The notes below the pieces were generated by a model that did not search any database, had not been told where the DNA came from, and worked only from the letters and a program-made list of their open reading frames with translations. From positions 124,001 through 188,000 of the forward strand of contig JAFQTT010000009.1 of assembly GCA_017408885.1 (NCBI GenBank): DNA of 64,000 nt, read 5' to 3'. Within the stretch, counting starts at the first letter, position 1, and each line of letters begins with the position of its first letter. A program made the position numbers and the translations under genes. This stretch comes from Methanocorpusculum sp. (GTDB lineage Archaea > Halobacteriota > Methanomicrobia > Methanomicrobiales > Methanocorpusculaceae). Positions 28,015 to 36,430 of the stretch are shown piece by piece.

Positions 28015-28620
28015 ATGGGGGTACATATTTTCTGGGATTCGCGAGTGCCAATCGGCCTCTCGCGTCCGGTCACAGAGGAGCTCTCAGCAGTTCTCGGCAC
28101 ACCGGTTTCACGGATAGACAACGCTATCTTCCCCCTCGAAGGATACGATCCGGCACGCTGTCAGTATGATGCGGTAAAGATTTTAACCAAACTCGATATG
28201 TTCCGCAGACGCCGTGCAGACCTTTTCAAACCGCAGGATATGGATTTGGACTTTTTCAACCGTTATAACCATATTTATGAAAAGGTCCTGCTGATTACAC
28301 CAGGAGATTTATTTGCTCCAAAGACAAGTTTTGTCTATGGTCTGGCACACTTAAAACTTGGTGCTGCTGTTGTGTCTTCCTTCCGCCTGACAAATGAGTA
28401 CTACGGACGCCATCCTGATGACGATGCATTAATTGACCGTCTTGTGACCGAAGGCGCTCACGAGATTGGTCACTTGTATGGTCTTGAGCACTGCGATAAT
28501 CCGGGATGTATTATGTACTGCCCAAACAATCTGGATGATTTAGACAGGAAGCGCAAGTATTTCTGCGGAAGATGCAGGCTTGACCTTGATTCGCGTATCA
28601 GAGGAGGGTTTGAGTATTGA
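28015..28620 (+). CDS. amzA: Archaemetzincin (AMZA-type zinc protease)
   Basis: A 201-residue metalloprotease of the archaelysin family. The extended zinc motif is complete: HEIGHLYGLEH (His149, Glu150, His153, His159) followed by Cys160, Cys165, the Met-turn Met167 and the pair Cys184/Cys187, which hold a second zinc. Its substrate in archaea is unknown. I use ATG 28015; the frame extends upstream but with no family-like residues. The next gene, a cas1 homologue, starts at a TTG that overlaps this stop (TTGA), after a GAGGAGGG ribosome site inside this gene, so the two are likely co-translated. Confidence 0.93.
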   Translation: MGVHIFWDSRVPIGLSRPVTEELSAVLGTPVSRIDNAIFPLEGYDPARCQYDAVKILTKLDMFRRRRADLFKPQDMDLDFFNRYNHIYEKVLLITPGDLFAPKTSFVYGLAHLKLGAAVVSSFRLTNEYYGRHPDDDALIDRLVTEGAHEIGHLYGLEHCDNPGCIMYCPNNLDDLDRKRKYFCGRCRLDLDSRIRGGFEY

Positions 28621-29537
28621 TTCCGTGGGTTACTGTCTGGGGATTTGGAGCAGACATTAATGTCCGGGGGAACTCTCTTTTCGTGAGGGAAAAAGGAGCT
28701 AGTGAAGCGAAGAGGCATTCGCTTTCAGATGTTTCACACCTGATTGTTGCAGGAGATAATGTTTTACACACTGCAGTTATTTCGAAGTGTGCAAAACATG
28801 AGATTCCAATCTCTTTCTTTGATGTTCACGGAAAGGCAGAAGGTTCTCTTTTCAAATCCGAGAAGCCGAGGCTTTCTTTTGCTCAGGATTCGATTCCAAA
28901 ACATGCCTTTGCACTTTCTGCGGCAGAGAATGCGGCAGATTCACGCATGCGTTTTCTGCATGAGTTAGCAGAAACCCATGAGAATCTGTTCTATCAGGGA
29001 GAATTTGATTTGCTCACCCATGCAAGGTCTGAGTTTGAGTATCTGATTACTATTCCTGAACTCAGCCGCGGTTATCTTTTAACGAAGAATATGTATTACG
29101 AGATTCTCTCACGCGTTGTCCCAAGAAAGCTTGGATATGTACGCCGCGTGGAAGGGGCGTCTCCTGATGCAGTCAACGCGTTATTTTCAAGAGGCTATGC
29201 TGTACTTTATGCAACAGTTGCCGCCGCGTGCACTGGTGCAGGTCTTGATTTGAACAAGGGTTCTCTTTACGAGAAGAGCGGAGCTTGCGTGTATGATATA
29301 ATGGAAGCGGCTCTTGTTCCAATGGTTGACAGAGCCGTTATCAAAACAGCAGCGTCAGGTCTTCTTGATGACTGCTCGATGTCATCAACGCGCTGTATTC
29401 TCTCTGAAGATGCAGTGTCTTTCTTTTCAAAAGAGCTTGCGGCATCCATTGACCGCAAGGCAATTGATGAGAATGTTTTAGCTTATGCAAAAGCGGTTGA
29501 AGATGGGGTTTGTGTTTCGTACCACTATCCGGCATGA
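28617..29537 (+). CDS. cas1: Solo Cas1-family protein with altered active site
   Basis: A 306-residue homologue of Cas1, the integrase of CRISPR adaptation. The N-terminal beta domain (about 1-75, with SHLIVAGDN and ISFFDVHGK) and the helical catalytic domain (about 95-295) are visible. Of the metal-binding triad, Glu179 (RRVEGAS) and Asp227 (VYDIME) are kept, but the His expected in the GFLH-type motif is Tyr218 (GSLYEK). No cas2, other cas gene, CRISPR array, PolB or terminal repeats are in the window, so it is neither a normal CRISPR locus nor a casposon. Stand-alone Cas1 groups are known in methanogens. Start is TTG overlapping archaemetzincin. Identification rests on motif reading. Confidence 0.85.
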   Translation: MIPWVTVWGFGADINVRGNSLFVREKGASEAKRHSLSDVSHLIVAGDNVLHTAVISKCAKHEIPISFFDVHGKAEGSLFKSEKPRLSFAQDSIPKHAFALSAAENAADSRMRFLHELAETHENLFYQGEFDLLTHARSEFEYLITIPELSRGYLLTKNMYYEILSRVVPRKLGYVRRVEGASPDAVNALFSRGYAVLYATVAAACTGAGLDLNKGSLYEKSGACVYDIMEAALVPMVDRAVIKTAASGLLDDCSMSSTRCILSEDAVSFFSKELAASIDRKAIDENVLAYAKAVEDGVCVSYHYPA

Positions 29538-29601
29538 ACACACAAAACATAACTATTCCCCAAACCCATTCTTACTCATACTGATTCAATAGGATATTAT
29601 C

Positions 29602-30777
29602 ATGTTACTTATCGCCCTCGCCGGAAAGCCAAACTGCGGCAAATCAACGTTTTTTAAATCGTTAACGCTTGCAAATGTTGAGATTGCAAACTACCCGTTC
29701 ACAACTATCGATGCAAACAAGGGTGTTGCCTATGTGCGTTCTAAATGCCCGTGCAAAGAACTCGGAGTTTCGGACACCTGCACCCAGTGTGTTGACGGTG
29801 TTCGCTTTACCCCTGTTGAACTTTTAGATGTTGCAGGTTTAGTTCCTGACGCACACTTAGGACGCGGTCTTGGAAATCAATTCCTGGATAATCTCCGTGA
29901 GGCTGATGCAATTATTCAGGTTGTTGATGCATCAGGCAGTACTGATGCGGAAGGAAATCCGGTCGATGTTGGAACCCGCAATCCGAAAGAGGATGTTGAG
30001 TTCCTGCGTTATGAGTTTGCTATGTGGATGGCCGGAATTATCCAGAAGCATCTTCCGCGTCTTGTCCGTCAGGCACAGAACAGAGAGCCGGTGTTAATTG
30101 AGCTCTTGGGAGGGGCACTTGCAGGTCTTCGCATCAGTCCGGTTGAAATCCGCGAAGCTGTTGATGAGTGCGGTATTAATCTTGCAAAGGCAACCGAAGA
30201 GGAGATTGCAGAGCTCGCGGCAGTTCTTCTCCGCGTTTCCAAGCCGATGATTATTGCGGCAAACAAGGCTGACCAGGCATCTGAAGAGAATATTGCAGCG
30301 CTTAAGGAGATGGGGGCTGTTCCAACCATTGCCGCGGGAGAACTCGCATTAAAGTCTGCTGCATCTGCAAAGCTCTTATCTTATCTTCCGGGAGACTCTT
30401 CATTTGCTCCGGTTGAGGGAGCAAAGCTTTCCGCCCCGCAGGTGAAAGCCTTGACAATGATTGCCGAGAATATGAAAAAGCTTGGAAACACCGGTGTTCA
30501 GGAGACGTTAAACCGCGTTGTCTTCGATGAGCTTGGTATGATTATCGTCTATCCGGTAGAAGATGAAGGAAAGTACTGCAACGCAAAAGGTGTTGTTCTG
30601 CCGGATGCTCTGCTTCTCCCGAAGGGAACTACCCCGCGCGATTTAGCATTCCGCATCCACACAGATATCGGAAACGGATTCTTATATGCAGTTGATGCAA
30701 AGAGTAAGATGCGCATCAAAGATTCAGCAGAGCTGAAGATGGGAGATGTCATCAAGATTGTGAGCACCGCAAAATAA
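29602..30777 (+). CDS. YchF/Ygr210-type translation-associated GTPase
   Basis: A 391-residue Obg-family NTPase related to eukaryotic Ygr210 and bacterial YchF, which bind ribosomes. G1 is GKPNCGKST (residues 8-16), G3 is DVAGLVPDAHLG and G4 is NKAD; a TGS domain ends the protein. An insert near residues 48-65 holds four Cys (KCPCKELG and TCTQC), a zinc-ribbon-like feature found in archaeal and eukaryotic members. It starts 64 bases after cas1. Confidence 0.92.
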   Translation: MLLIALAGKPNCGKSTFFKSLTLANVEIANYPFTTIDANKGVAYVRSKCPCKELGVSDTCTQCVDGVRFTPVELLDVAGLVPDAHLGRGLGNQFLDNLREADAIIQVVDASGSTDAEGNPVDVGTRNPKEDVEFLRYEFAMWMAGIIQKHLPRLVRQAQNREPVLIELLGGALAGLRISPVEIREAVDECGINLAKATEEEIAELAAVLLRVSKPMIIAANKADQASEENIAALKEMGAVPTIAAGELALKSAASAKLLSYLPGDSSFAPVEGAKLSAPQVKALTMIAENMKKLGNTGVQETLNRVVFDELGMIIVYPVEDEGKYCNAKGVVLPDALLLPKGTTPRDLAFRIHTDIGNGFLYAVDAKSKMRIKDSAELKMGDVIKIVSTAK

Positions 30778-30820
30778 GCGGGAAGATATATTAGGGTTGA
30801 AGACTCAATATAGAGTATCT

Positions 30821-31138
30821 ATGGGAAGCGAGGTCTATCAGGCTCAGGTTATCAAGGCGTTCTTTGATACGATTACTGGTACTGACAGGAATCTCACCAG
30901 GATTTATCTTTGTGTTATCTCGCTTGCCAAACTGAGAAATGAATCTCCGGAGAAGATGCGTTTCTTAGTTGAACAGCTTCAGGCAAGTAAAGCCAAGCGC
31001 GAGTTGTCGGTCGATATTTTAGATTATGTCGCAGAAGCCGCAAACTCTCTGGAGTCACGTGCGGCATTTTCCGCCTTCGGCATTGCTGAATCCACAAATG
31101 CCGATGATTTCTTAGGCGTTTCACTGGATTCTCTTTAA
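30821..31138 (+). CDS. Small hypothetical protein
   Basis: Unrecognised 105-residue soluble, mostly helical protein (QAQVIKAFFDTITGTDRNLTRIYLCVISLAKL ...). I chose ATG 30821 because a TATA-like element ATATATTA lies at about 30785-30792, leaving a short leader; the frame can also start at TTG 30797, giving eight more residues. It lies downstream of the GTPase on the same strand. Codon use resembles its neighbours, which argues that it is real. Confidence 0.55.
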   Translation: MGSEVYQAQVIKAFFDTITGTDRNLTRIYLCVISLAKLRNESPEKMRFLVEQLQASKAKRELSVDILDYVAEAANSLESRAAFSAFGIAESTNADDFLGVSLDSL

Positions 31139-31208
31139 TCATTTTTGAGTAAGTCTACTCATGCGCAACCATACTTTAATTAGTTTTTAATGAGAAACCA
31201 TTTAACGC

Positions 31209-32681
31209 ATGAGTTTCTTTGAGGCTATCAACGACGCTATCGCAAGCGTCAACTCAGTTGTTAACACCTATGCATGGTATCTTGCATTCGTGTTCCTGAT
31301 TGGTTTAGGTCTCTACTTTACTGTCAGAACCAAGGGTGTTCAGCTGAACAGACTTGGTGAGGCATGCAGAGTAGCCTTCACCGGTATTAAAGAAAAGAAA
31401 GGTAAGCAGACTATCTCTTCCTTCCAGGCATTCTGTACCAGTATGGGTGCAAGAATTGGTGTCGGTAACATCGCTGGTGTTGCCGCAGCAATCGTTATGG
31501 GAGGTCCGGGAGCTGTCTTCTGGATGTGGGTCTTCGCCTGCATTGGAGCAGCAACCAGTTTCGTTGAGTGTACTGTTGGTCAGATCTTCAAGGAGAAGAA
31601 GGGCGACGGTTACTTCCACGGCGGTCCGGCATACTATGTCAAGAACGGTCTTGGAAAGCCAAAGTTTGCAATCTTCATGGCACTCCTTGTCATCGTCACC
31701 TACGGTCTCATGTTCGTTGGTGTTCAGGCAAACCAGGCATCCAACGCACTCCAGACTGCATTCGGTGCAGACCTTGCTATCGTCTTCGCAATTGTCCTTG
31801 CTGTCTGTGCAGCATTAATCGTCTTCGGCGGTATCAAGAGAGTCGCAAGAGTTTCCACCTGGCTCGTCCCGACTATGGCAATCCTCTGGATGCTCCTCGC
31901 ACTTGCAGTTATCTTAGTCAACTTCACCCAGATTCCGGCAGTTATTGAGACCATCTTCTCCTACGCATTCGGCGTTCAGCAGTTTGTCGGCGGAGGTATG
32001 GGTATGATGCTCCTCTGGGGTCTGAAGCGCGGTGTCTTCTCCAACGAAGCAGGTATCGGTTCTATCCCGAACGTTTCCTCTTCCGCAGATGTTAAGCACC
32101 CGGCAAAGCAGGGATTAATGCAGTCTGTCGGTGTTTTAATCGACACTCTTGTTGTCTGTTCCGCAACTGCATTCGTTATCATCATCTACACCAATGCAGC
32201 ATATCCAGGCTACGCATTCACTGCAGCACAGCAGGGCACCTTAAACGGAGTTCCGCTTGTCGCAGAGGCACTCGAGGCAACTCTCCTCGGTCCGGCAGCA
32301 CCGTACGTGCTTTCTGTCTTCATGCTGGTTTTCGCATTCAGCAGTTTAATCAGCTACTACTCGATGAGTGAAACCAACTTAAAGTTCATCACCGAGAAGA
32401 AGGGCGCACTTGTCGTCTTACGTGTTGTCATCGTAGCTATGGTCTTCTTCGCATCCATGATGTCCATGGGTCTCGCATGGGACTTAGCAGATACCTTCCA
32501 GGCATTCATGGGTATCTTCAACACCGCAATCATTCTCTTCCTTGGTAAGTACGCATTTGCCGCACTCAAGGACTACTTCGACCAGAGAGGAGAAGGTGTC
32601 GAAGAGCCGGTCTTTGACCCGTCCTGTCTCCCAAACCAGAACGGTGTTACCTGCTGGCCGCCAAAGGACGACAAGCAGTAA
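31209..32681 (+). CDS. Sodium:alanine (AgcS-family) symporter
   Basis: A 490-residue membrane transporter with about ten or eleven helices. AgcS signatures include the N-terminal GLYFTVRTKGVQ and the block SFQAFCTSMGARIGVGNIAGVAAAI, and GLKRGVFSNEAGIGS with SADVKHPAKQG, which are highly conserved. It should import alanine or glycine with Na+. Monocistronic, followed by a hairpin terminator. Confidence 0.95.
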   Translation: MSFFEAINDAIASVNSVVNTYAWYLAFVFLIGLGLYFTVRTKGVQLNRLGEACRVAFTGIKEKKGKQTISSFQAFCTSMGARIGVGNIAGVAAAIVMGGPGAVFWMWVFACIGAATSFVECTVGQIFKEKKGDGYFHGGPAYYVKNGLGKPKFAIFMALLVIVTYGLMFVGVQANQASNALQTAFGADLAIVFAIVLAVCAALIVFGGIKRVARVSTWLVPTMAILWMLLALAVILVNFTQIPAVIETIFSYAFGVQQFVGGGMGMMLLWGLKRGVFSNEAGIGSIPNVSSSADVKHPAKQGLMQSVGVLIDTLVVCSATAFVIIIYTNAAYPGYAFTAAQQGTLNGVPLVAEALEATLLGPAAPYVLSVFMLVFAFSSLISYYSMSETNLKFITEKKGALVVLRVVIVAMVFFASMMSMGLAWDLADTFQAFMGIFNTAIILFLGKYAFAALKDYFDQRGEGVEEPVFDPSCLPNQNGVTCWPPKDDKQ

Positions 32682-32689
32682 GACCATTC

Positions 32690-32721
32690 TCGTGAACCAA
32701 CAGGTTCACGATTATTTTTTT
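32690..32721 (+). terminator. Hairpin plus T-run terminator
   Basis: A perfect 9-bp stem TCGTGAACC (32690-32698) / GGTTCACGA (32703-32711) with loop AACA is followed by a T-rich tract (32712-32721). It resembles a bacterial intrinsic terminator and lies eight bases after the symporter stop. Confidence 0.75.
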
Positions 32722-32882
32722 ACACGTCTTTTTTTTACAGATTCATTTTCTGCATCTTATCACCTCATGTGACTGAAGTGGAAATACTCTCTCTTCCAAT
32801 AACATCTGATAATCTCCTCCGAAGTATTATCTCTCTATAAATTCCATATATACAGACACATCCATTTTTGGTGAAACTCAAT

Positions 32883-34397
32883 ATGGAAGAAAAAGTACAT
32901 GAGAAAATCCACTGGGCAGATGCGAAGGCTGCTCAGGTCCCATCCGATGCCCCGCAGAGAGTGGCAACCGGAATCACCCCGTCCGGACCAATCCACCTTG
33001 GAAACATGCGCGAAGTCATGACCGGAGACATGATTTACAAAGCTCTTCTTGCCCGCGGCACCGAAGCAGAGCTTGTCTATATCGCAGATGACTTTGACCC
33101 ACTGCGCAAAGTCTATCCATTCCTCTCCGACGAATACCAGAAATATATCGGCTGGCCTGTCTCCGACATCCCGTGCCCGTGCGGAAAACACAAGAGCTAC
33201 GCAGAACACTTCCTCGAACCATTCCTGTCTGCAATCGAAGAGTTAGACATTCACCCGCGTGTCATCAGAACCAGCGAAGCATACCGCTCCGGTATGTTTA
33301 CCGAGCAGATTGCTCAGGCATTAATCCACGCAGAAGAGATTAAGGAAATCTTAGAGCGCGTCTCTGGAAGAAAACTCGAAGACGGATGGACTCCTTACTA
33401 TCCAATCTGCGGCAACTGCGGCCAGATTTCCCGTGCACAGATTCTCTCTCACGATGTCGAAAACCACACTGTAACATACAAATGCCCGTGCGGACACGAA
33501 GGTGTCTCTGACTACTCCAAAGGTGAGGGAAAACTTGTATGGCGTGTTGACTGGCCGATGAGATGGGCAGTACATGGTGTAACCGTTGAACCATTCGGAA
33601 AAGACCATGCATCTCCTGGTGGATCTTACGACACTGGAAAAATCATCACCCGCGAAATCTTCGGATACAAAGAACCAGTACCAGTAACCTACGAATGGAT
33701 CAGCCTCAAAGGAAAGGGCGAAATGCACTCCTCAAAGGGTGTCGTTCTTACCATCCGCGATATGCTTGATATCGTACCGCCTGAGGTTCTCCGCTTCTTA
33801 ATCGCAAAGACAAAGCCGGACAAGACAATCGCATTCGATCCGGGAATGGGACTTCTCAGATTAATCGACGAGTACGACCGTGCAGAAAGAGCTGGAAACT
33901 CCCGCGAGTTCGAACTCTCAAAGATTAACTCCCCGCAGTCAACCATTCCATTCCGCCACATGATTACTGTTGTCCAGATTGCAAGAGATGATGATGCAAT
34001 CTTCTCCATCTTAGAACGCAGCGGATACGAAATCATTGACCGTGAAGCAGTCCTCGATCAGGCAAACCGTGCAAAGATCTGGCTCGAGCGTTATGCACCA
34101 GAAGATGCCAAGTTTGCAATCTCTGAAACATTACCGGAAATCGCAGCAAACGAGCCGGCAAACGTTAAGGCAGCCGTTGCCGCCTATGCAGCAGCAATCA
34201 AAGACGGCGAGTGGAAGGCAGACATCATCCACAATGCAGTCTACGATGCAGCAGAAGCAAACGGCGTCACTGGAAAAGACGTCTTTACCGCAGTATACCG
34301 TGCATTCCTCGGTGCTGACAGAGGCCCGCGTCTTGGATGGTTCTTAGAGGCATTAGGCCGCGAAGAAACCCTCGCACGTCTTGCATTAATGGAATAA
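32883..34397 (+). CDS. lysS: Class I lysyl-tRNA synthetase
   Basis: Archaeal class I LysRS, unrelated to the common class II enzyme. From ATG 32883 it is 504 residues with HLGN (38-41) in SGPIHLGNMRE as the HIGH motif and MHSSKG (281-286) as the KMSKS-type loop; paired Cys motifs (CPCGKH, CGNCGQ, CPCGHE) suggest zinc sites. In-frame TTG codons upstream exist but the ATG gives the expected start. The radical SAM gene begins two bases after the stop. Confidence 0.95.
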   Translation: MEEKVHEKIHWADAKAAQVPSDAPQRVATGITPSGPIHLGNMREVMTGDMIYKALLARGTEAELVYIADDFDPLRKVYPFLSDEYQKYIGWPVSDIPCPCGKHKSYAEHFLEPFLSAIEELDIHPRVIRTSEAYRSGMFTEQIAQALIHAEEIKEILERVSGRKLEDGWTPYYPICGNCGQISRAQILSHDVENHTVTYKCPCGHEGVSDYSKGEGKLVWRVDWPMRWAVHGVTVEPFGKDHASPGGSYDTGKIITREIFGYKEPVPVTYEWISLKGKGEMHSSKGVVLTIRDMLDIVPPEVLRFLIAKTKPDKTIAFDPGMGLLRLIDEYDRAERAGNSREFELSKINSPQSTIPFRHMITVVQIARDDDAIFSILERSGYEIIDREAVLDQANRAKIWLERYAPEDAKFAISETLPEIAANEPANVKAAVAAYAAAIKDGEWKADIIHNAVYDAAEANGVTGKDVFTAVYRAFLGADRGPRLGWFLEALGREETLARLALME

Positions 34398-34399
34398 TC

Positions 34400-35404
34400 A
34401 TGGCAAAAGACAAAATCCCAAGAAACCTTTCAGAAGGATGCAAGCTCTGCTATCAGGGAGCAAAGCTTGTGCTCTTCATCTCCGGACTGTGTGACAGAAC
34501 CTGCTGGTACTGTCCACTCTCCGAAGAAAGAAAGGATGTGGATGTAATCTTCGCAAACGATCAGAAAATCACAACGCCTGAAGAAGCCATAGAAGAAGCT
34601 GAAATTATGGATGCTCTTGGAACCGGTGTTACCGGAGGAGAGCCGCTCTTAGTCATCGAACGCGTTGTTGAGTTCTGTACAGCCCTCAAAAAACACTTCG
34701 GAGAAGATCATCACATCCACTTATATACCGGACGTGCACCAACCGAAGAAGACTTAGCAGCGCTTCAGCCTTGTGTTGATGAAATCCGTATGCACCCTCC
34801 GCACGAGGAGTGGGCAAAGATTATGGAGTCGGACTATCCAAAATCCATCGCAGCTGCAAAACGCATGGGCTTTTCTGTGGGAATTGAAGTGCCCTCTCTT
34901 CAGGGACTTCGCCACTTCTTCCCGCTGTTTGACTCGCTTGACTTCTTCAACATCAACCAGCTCGAATGGGGAGATGCATGTGCGGAAGCCATGCGTCTTC
35001 GAAAGCTTGAACCAATCAACCCGCTCTGTAACGCAATCAAGGGTTCTACAAAATGGGCAGGCGAAGTAAACGGACACCCGAAAGTTCACTACTGTACATC
35101 AACCTTCAAGGACTCCGTTCAGCTTCGCGAACGCTTAAAGCGCATCGCAAGAAACTCCGCCAGACCGTTTGACATGATTACTGATGACGGAACCATCATG
35201 TACGGAGTTATGGACCCGTTAGACGACCTCGAGATGATTCTCTCCCAGATGCGTCCCGGAAGCTACTATGAGGAGATGCCGGATGGAACAATCGAGCTTG
35301 ACTGGCAGCAGATGAGAAAAATCCCGCGCAAGTTTGGAGGCGAGAGAAAAATTATCGAGCGCTATCCAAACGATGGTATGATTGTTGAGGTGATTCCTCT
35401 TTGA
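34400..35404 (+). CDS. Radical SAM protein (COG2108-like)
   Basis: A 334-residue radical SAM enzyme with the iron-sulfur motif CDRTCWYC (Cys31, Cys35, Cys38), preceded by an additional Cys pair CKLC (Cys14, Cys17). GVTGGEPLL matches the SAM-binding GGE motif. The substrate is unknown; the family is common in methanogens. It is two bases after lysS and overlaps the cis-prenyltransferase gene (TTGA), so all three genes look like one operon. Confidence 0.85.
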   Translation: MAKDKIPRNLSEGCKLCYQGAKLVLFISGLCDRTCWYCPLSEERKDVDVIFANDQKITTPEEAIEEAEIMDALGTGVTGGEPLLVIERVVEFCTALKKHFGEDHHIHLYTGRAPTEEDLAALQPCVDEIRMHPPHEEWAKIMESDYPKSIAAAKRMGFSVGIEVPSLQGLRHFFPLFDSLDFFNINQLEWGDACAEAMRLRKLEPINPLCNAIKGSTKWAGEVNGHPKVHYCTSTFKDSVQLRERLKRIARNSARPFDMITDDGTIMYGVMDPLDDLEMILSQMRPGSYYEEMPDGTIELDWQQMRKIPRKFGGERKIIERYPNDGMIVEVIPL

Positions 35405-36171
35405 ATTGTCTTCGCTCCTTTGCTGAATCAGTCTATGCAGAATTAGTCCTTCGCAGGCTGACTAACACCCCGAAGCATGTCGCCATCATTCAGGATGGAA
35501 ACCGCCGGTATGCTAAAGAGCACGGGATGAGCGTGGATATGGGACACAAGCTTGGGGCAGACACAACTCTTCGTGTACTTGAGTGGATGAAAAAGCTTGG
35601 AATCAAACACATCACATTCTACGCTTTCTCTACTGAAAACTTCAAACGCGATGCAGACGAAGTCGATGGTCTGATGGAACTCTTCGTTGACAAGTTCACA
35701 GAGATGCTTTCCGACGCACGTGTTGTTGATAATAAAATCAATGTCACTGTGGTTGGAGACAGAACCCTCATCCCGCCGCATGTCTTAGAAAAGATTGAGG
35801 CAGTCGAGGAAAAGACAAAAGATTTCAACGACTATTATGTCCATTTCGCTCTCGCCTACGGCGGAAGAAATGAAATTGTGGAAACCGCAAAACGCGTAGT
35901 TTCAGCATATCGGAATGGCGAGATTACTCTTGATGAGATTACGCCGGAAAAAATTACCGAGAGCATGTATCCTGCAGGAGACATGCCGCCGGTTGACCTG
36001 ATTCTACGGACAGCAAATGACAGGAGAACTTCCAACTTCCTGCCCTGGCTTGCAAACGGAAACGAAGCGGCAGTCTGTTTCTGTGTTCCAACATGGCCTG
36101 AGTTCCGCTATGTGGATATGGTAAGAGCTCTTCGGACATACGACGAGCGGATGAAAAGTTCTGCTCGGTAA
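35401..36171 (+). CDS. uppS: Cis-prenyltransferase (UppS family)
   Basis: Makes long-chain cis-polyprenyl diphosphate, the lipid carrier precursor for archaeal glycosylation. The 256-residue protein shows HVAIIQDGNRRYA (normally IIMDGN, with the catalytic Asp kept), FYAFSTENFKR and RTANDRRTSNFLPW near the C-terminus. The start is TTG at 35401, overlapping the stop of the radical SAM gene; the family's N-terminal helix (about 20 residues before HVAII) supports it. An archaeal rather than bacterial flavour is seen in NGNEAAVCFC. Confidence 0.92.
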   Translation: MNCLRSFAESVYAELVLRRLTNTPKHVAIIQDGNRRYAKEHGMSVDMGHKLGADTTLRVLEWMKKLGIKHITFYAFSTENFKRDADEVDGLMELFVDKFTEMLSDARVVDNKINVTVVGDRTLIPPHVLEKIEAVEEKTKDFNDYYVHFALAYGGRNEIVETAKRVVSAYRNGEITLDEITPEKITESMYPAGDMPPVDLILRTANDRRTSNFLPWLANGNEAAVCFCVPTWPEFRYVDMVRALRTYDERMKSSAR

Positions 36172-36186
36172 TTCTTTTTTATTCGA

Positions 36187-36430
36187 GAAACACGAATCCA
36201 CACTAATCAAAGCGAATCGCGTGCCTATTCACGGCTCATTTCACTGCTTATCGCGGTGAGCCGCGGCACGCTTGCGCCCTCGCAGTCGGCTCGGGCGTAA
36301 TGTTGATTCTCGAATCTTTCCGCCCGAGCCGACTGCGAGGGCGCAAGCACGTTTAGGCGCGTAGGCGATAAGCCGATTACGCGCCGTTAAGAGCGTGCGA
36401 TTTGTGTTGATTAGTGTGGATTCGTGTTTC
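36187..36430. repeat. 244-bp cloverleaf-like palindromic element
   Basis: The ends form an exact 24-bp inverted repeat (36187-36210 and 36407-36430). Inside are three further hairpins: left (CGTGCC 36220-36225 / GGCACG 36265-36270, with nested CGGCTCA/TGAGCCG), a central exact 28-bp repeat (36270-36297 / 36321-36348), and right (GGCGCGTA 36356-36363 / TACGCGCC 36378-36385). Folded, this gives a four-way, tRNA-shaped secondary structure. It sits between the uppS end and the end of the convergent regulator gene and reaches its last codon. It has no open frame of note. It may be a MITE-like unit, a structured RNA or a strong terminator. Confidence 0.8.

Noticed and set aside
28617-29600. CRISPR array or casposon around the cas1 gene
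   Set aside because: I see no regularly spaced repeats, no other cas gene, no family B DNA polymerase and no terminal inverted repeats near cas1. The flanking genes are ordinary archaeal genes.
36172-36430. Insertion sequence or transposase remnant
   Set aside because: No open frame with transposase features is present. The palindromic element alone does not show an IS.
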